Shown here piece by piece: positions 56,744-58,626 of a DNA stretch of 58,626 bases. A program made the position numbers and the translations under genes. The notes below the pieces were generated by a model. The model did no database searches. It was not told the DNA's origin and was given only the letters and a program-made list of their open reading frames with translations. Every line of letters starts with the position of its first letter. Within the stretch, counting starts at the first letter, position 1. Source of the DNA: Cellulomonas avistercoris (GTDB taxonomy: Bacteria; Actinomycetota; Actinomycetes; Actinomycetales; Cellulomonadaceae); the NCBI RefSeq assembly GCF_014836445.1, contig NZ_JACSQV010000021.1, positions 1 through 58,626 of the forward strand, read 5' to 3'.

Positions 56744-58267
56744 TCAGTGCGAGGTGCGCTCGCAGAGCCGGGCCTCGTCGGCCCCGTCGTGCTCCGACCG
56801 GTCCGCCTGCTCCGCGCGCTCCACGTCGTCCGGGTGGTCGTGCGGGACGACCGCGTCGACGACCATCGCACCCTCGGACGGCCCCTCGAGCGCGACGGGG
56901 TCCGGCATCGCCTCGACGCGTGCGAGCGGTGCGACGGGCACGGACGCGAGCCGGCGGTGCGCCCGGACGTACGCCGGGACGAGGCCCGCGACGGCACCGA
57001 GCCACGCCAGCGGGTTGCCCCACACGACGCCCTCGAACCCGAAGGCGGCCCCCAGCACCACGGCCGCGCCGACCCGCATGACGAGCTCGACGATCCCGGT
57101 CAGGGTGGGCACCATCGTGTGCCCGAGCCCCTGCAGCGCACCGCGCAGGACCATGAGGACGCCGAGCACGACGTACAGCGCGCCGTTGACGACCAGCAGG
57201 TAGGTCGCGAGCTCGACGACGTGCTGCTCGCCGTCGCCGACGAAGAGCCCGACCAGGTGCCCGCCGGCCACGATGAGCACGGCACCGAGCACGACCGACG
57301 CGGCGACGGCCATCCACACGCCCTGCACGACGCCCGCGCGGATGCGGTCGGGACGGCCGCCGCCCAGGTTCTGCGCGACGAACATCGACATCGCGAGACC
57401 CAGCGACGACAGCAGGGTGACCGCGAGCATGTCGACGCGCGCGGCCGTGGTGTAGGCGGCCACGGCCTCGGGGCCGAGCGAGTTGAGGCGGACCTGCACG
57501 GCCAGCGCCCCGATGGCGATGATCGACGCCTGGAAGCCCATCGGCAGGCCGAGCTGCAGGTGCCGGGCGACGTCGGCGCGCGTCACGCGCCAGTCCTCGC
57601 GGCGCACGTGCAGGACGGGGACCCGGCGCCACACGTAGAGCAGGCACAGCGCGACGGCGATGCCCTGCGACGCGACGGTCGCGAGGGCCGCTCCCCCGAC
57701 ACCGGTGCCGAGGCCGCCGACGAGCGCGACGACGAGCCCGATGTTGATGACGCAGCTGACCGTGAGGAACACCAGCGGGGTGCGCGAGTCGCCGATCGCC
57801 CGGATGACCGAGGACAGGAAGTTGAAGAACATCGTCGAGGCGGCGCCCAGGAAGCTGATGAGGGCGAACGTCGTCGCCTCGGGCAGCAGCTCCTCGGGGG
57901 TGCGCAGGAGGCGCAGCGCGGGCTCGGCGAGCAGCGGCGCACCGACCGTCAGGACGGCGGTGATGAGACCGGTCAGCAGCGCGCCCGTGGCCACCGAGCG
58001 GCGCACGGCCGCGTGGTCCCCGGCGCCGAAGGCCTGGGCCGTCGGGATCGCGAAGCCGGACGTGGTGCCCCAGGCGAACCCGATGAGCAGGAACAGCAGG
58101 CTGCCCGTCGCGCCGACGGCGGCGAGCGACTCGACCCCCAGGACGCGGCCGACGACGATCGCGTCGACGAAGTGGTAGAGCTGCTGGACGACGTTGCCGA
58201 TGAGCAGCGGCACGGCGAACGTCGCGATGACGCGCCACGGGCTACCGGTGGTGAGGGCTTTCGACAT
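56744..58267 (-). CDS. MATE-family efflux transporter
   Basis: ATG at 58267; 507 residues, 12 helices in two repeats. FAVPLLIGNVVQQLYHFVDA and LQLGLPMGFQASIIAIGALA start the two halves, and MFVAQNLGGGRPDRIRAGV is a MATE signature. It is a Na+- or H+-coupled exporter of cationic compounds or drugs. The C-terminal 50 residues (GPSEGAMVVD onward) are acidic, His-rich and not part of the family. A perfect 18-bp palindrome 75 bases upstream suggests repression by a TetR- or MarR-type regulator. Confidence 0.92.
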   Translation of the reverse strand: MSKALTTGSPWRVIATFAVPLLIGNVVQQLYHFVDAIVVGRVLGVESLAAVGATGSLLFLLIGFAWGTTSGFAIPTAQAFGAGDHAAVRRSVATGALLTGLITAVLTVGAPLLAEPALRLLRTPEELLPEATTFALISFLGAASTMFFNFLSSVIRAIGDSRTPLVFLTVSCVINIGLVVALVGGLGTGVGGAALATVASQGIAVALCLLYVWRRVPVLHVRREDWRVTRADVARHLQLGLPMGFQASIIAIGALAVQVRLNSLGPEAVAAYTTAARVDMLAVTLLSSLGLAMSMFVAQNLGGGRPDRIRAGVVQGVWMAVAASVVLGAVLIVAGGHLVGLFVGDGEQHVVELATYLLVVNGALYVVLGVLMVLRGALQGLGHTMVPTLTGIVELVMRVGAAVVLGAAFGFEGVVWGNPLAWLGAVAGLVPAYVRAHRRLASVPVAPLARVEAMPDPVALEGPSEGAMVVDAVVPHDHPDDVERAEQADRSEHDGADEARLCERTSH

Positions 58268-58341
58268 GACGAGGGGGACTCCGCGCTGGTGGGGCTGGGT
58301 TGCTGGGGCGCGGTGGTCGGTGCCTGGTCGCGTCAGTGCCT

Positions 58342-58359
58342 GATCGTATCGATACGATC
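58342..58359. promoter_or_regulatory. perfect palindrome containing -10 boxes on both strands
   Basis: GATCGTATC-GATACGATC is an exact 18-bp palindrome. It contains TACGAT (a TANNNT -10 box) on each strand: 58353-58358 plus and 58343-58348 minus. It lies 75 bases before the MATE start. A dimeric repressor here would shut a bidirectional promoter. The plus-strand product, if any, would lie at the window edge. Confidence 0.7.
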
Positions 58360-58626
58360 GCCCGCTGAGCAGGGTGAATCTGCATCCGTACGCCGTGCGT
58401 GCGGCCGCGTCACGGCGGCAGGACGACGCCGGGGCACGGCCGTGCCACGCGGACGCCAACGGCACGCCGCGTCCTCATGGTCACGCGTCCGACTTTGACG
58501 TGGGCCAGACCCCGCCGCGGGCCGCCCCCCGCCCGCGGGGGGGGGGGCCCCGCGTGCCGGGGGTTCACGCCGCGCTCGCCGTCCGCGCGGCCCGCGCGTC
58601 ACGACGCATGATCGACGCACCCTGGG
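58360..58626. other. window-edge region without an assignable gene
   Basis: No convincing gene is visible. One plus-strand frame is open from a GTG at 58374 to the window end but reads as low-complexity Arg/Pro/Ala sequence. The stretch holds a 14-bp palindrome GGCACGGCCGTGCC (58433-58446) and an 11-G run (58537-58547). Confidence 0.5.

Noticed and set aside
58537..58547. 11-G homopolymer near the right edge as a second contingency tract
   Set aside because: It lies in a region without a supported gene and may be an edge or assembly artefact, so no function can be argued.
58374..58626. Plus-strand frame from a GTG at 58374 open to the window edge
   Set aside because: The translation is Arg/Pro/Ala low-complexity sequence with no domain and includes a poly-G run; a regulator gene further right is possible but cannot be supported.
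1..58626. tRNA, rRNA or riboswitch genes and insertion sequences
   Set aside because: I saw no tRNA cloverleaf or T-loop pattern, no rRNA segments, no transposase-like coding frames and no recognisable riboswitch core; a covariance-model scan would be needed to exclude small RNAs.

Overview
The window reads as chromosome of a high-GC actinobacterium, most likely Cellulomonas or a close Cellulomonadaceae/Micrococcales relative. The evidence is strong G/C third-position bias, many GTG/TTG starts, 4-base ATGA/GTGA gene overlaps, TANNNT -10 boxes 6-8 bases before start codons (leaderless genes), two surface proteins ending in LAxTG (class E sortase) sorting signals, a DevS/DosS-like kinase, sugar ABC importers without their own ATPase, and GH92 and sucrose phosphorylase genes. 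I see no rRNA, tRNA, CRISPR array, insertion sequence or phage genes. The taxon is inferred, not proven.

Layout. 1-3650: tightly coupled operon of a type VII secretion (WXG100) partner, a 454-residue helical/hydrophobic substrate-like protein, and two small proteins. 3897-9944: a 2015-residue cell-wall-anchored repeat adhesin. 10179-12731: two adjacent nucleotidyltransferase-type toxin-antitoxin loci (AbiE-like, then HTH-MNT/HEPN), each behind its own palindromic operator. 12756-15802: orphan DevS-like kinase with a DosR-type box, a DUF805 protein and an EI24 protein. 15843-23169: two amino-acid permeases, then a divergent NhaC / arginine:ornithine antiporter / arginine deiminase operon. 23240-23868: VapBC. 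24164-27495: Cu/Zn superoxide dismutase lipoprotein, AraC regulator, DinB-like protein, hemerythrin and HIT proteins. 27661-34231: GH92 mannosidase, GT4 glycosyltransferase, epimerase, flavin monooxygenase and a membrane protein. 34321-37319: HxlR/PNPOx pair and a DesKR-like two-component system. 37330-40785: tripartite tricarboxylate transporter with a universal stress protein. 41129-50605: carbohydrate block with polysaccharide deacetylase, sucrose phosphorylase, sugar ABC importer, LacI regulator and a sortase-anchored esterase. 50805-58267: two beta-sandwich membrane paralogues, a NERD-UvrD helicase, an MFS transporter, a lone NERD-like protein and a MATE exporter.

How the parts fit. An 18-bp operator (TGCTA-N8-TAGCA) occurs before both the ABC importer operon and the surface esterase, with the LacI gene between them. 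This predicts one regulon joining extracellular de-esterification, import, intracellular de-esterification and possibly sucrose phosphorolysis. A CCCGTGCG-GAT-CGCACGGG site occurs before the DesKR-like system and before a nearby membrane-protein gene, predicting autoregulation plus one target. A repeat family (short variable palindrome followed by GAGAGAGCAATCCAG) occupies two intergenic regions around 26.3 and 29.9 kb. Unusual details include an HEPN toxin lacking the expected tyrosine, a 20-G tract inside an ABC permease gene, and an arginine deiminase operon with no arcB or arcC.
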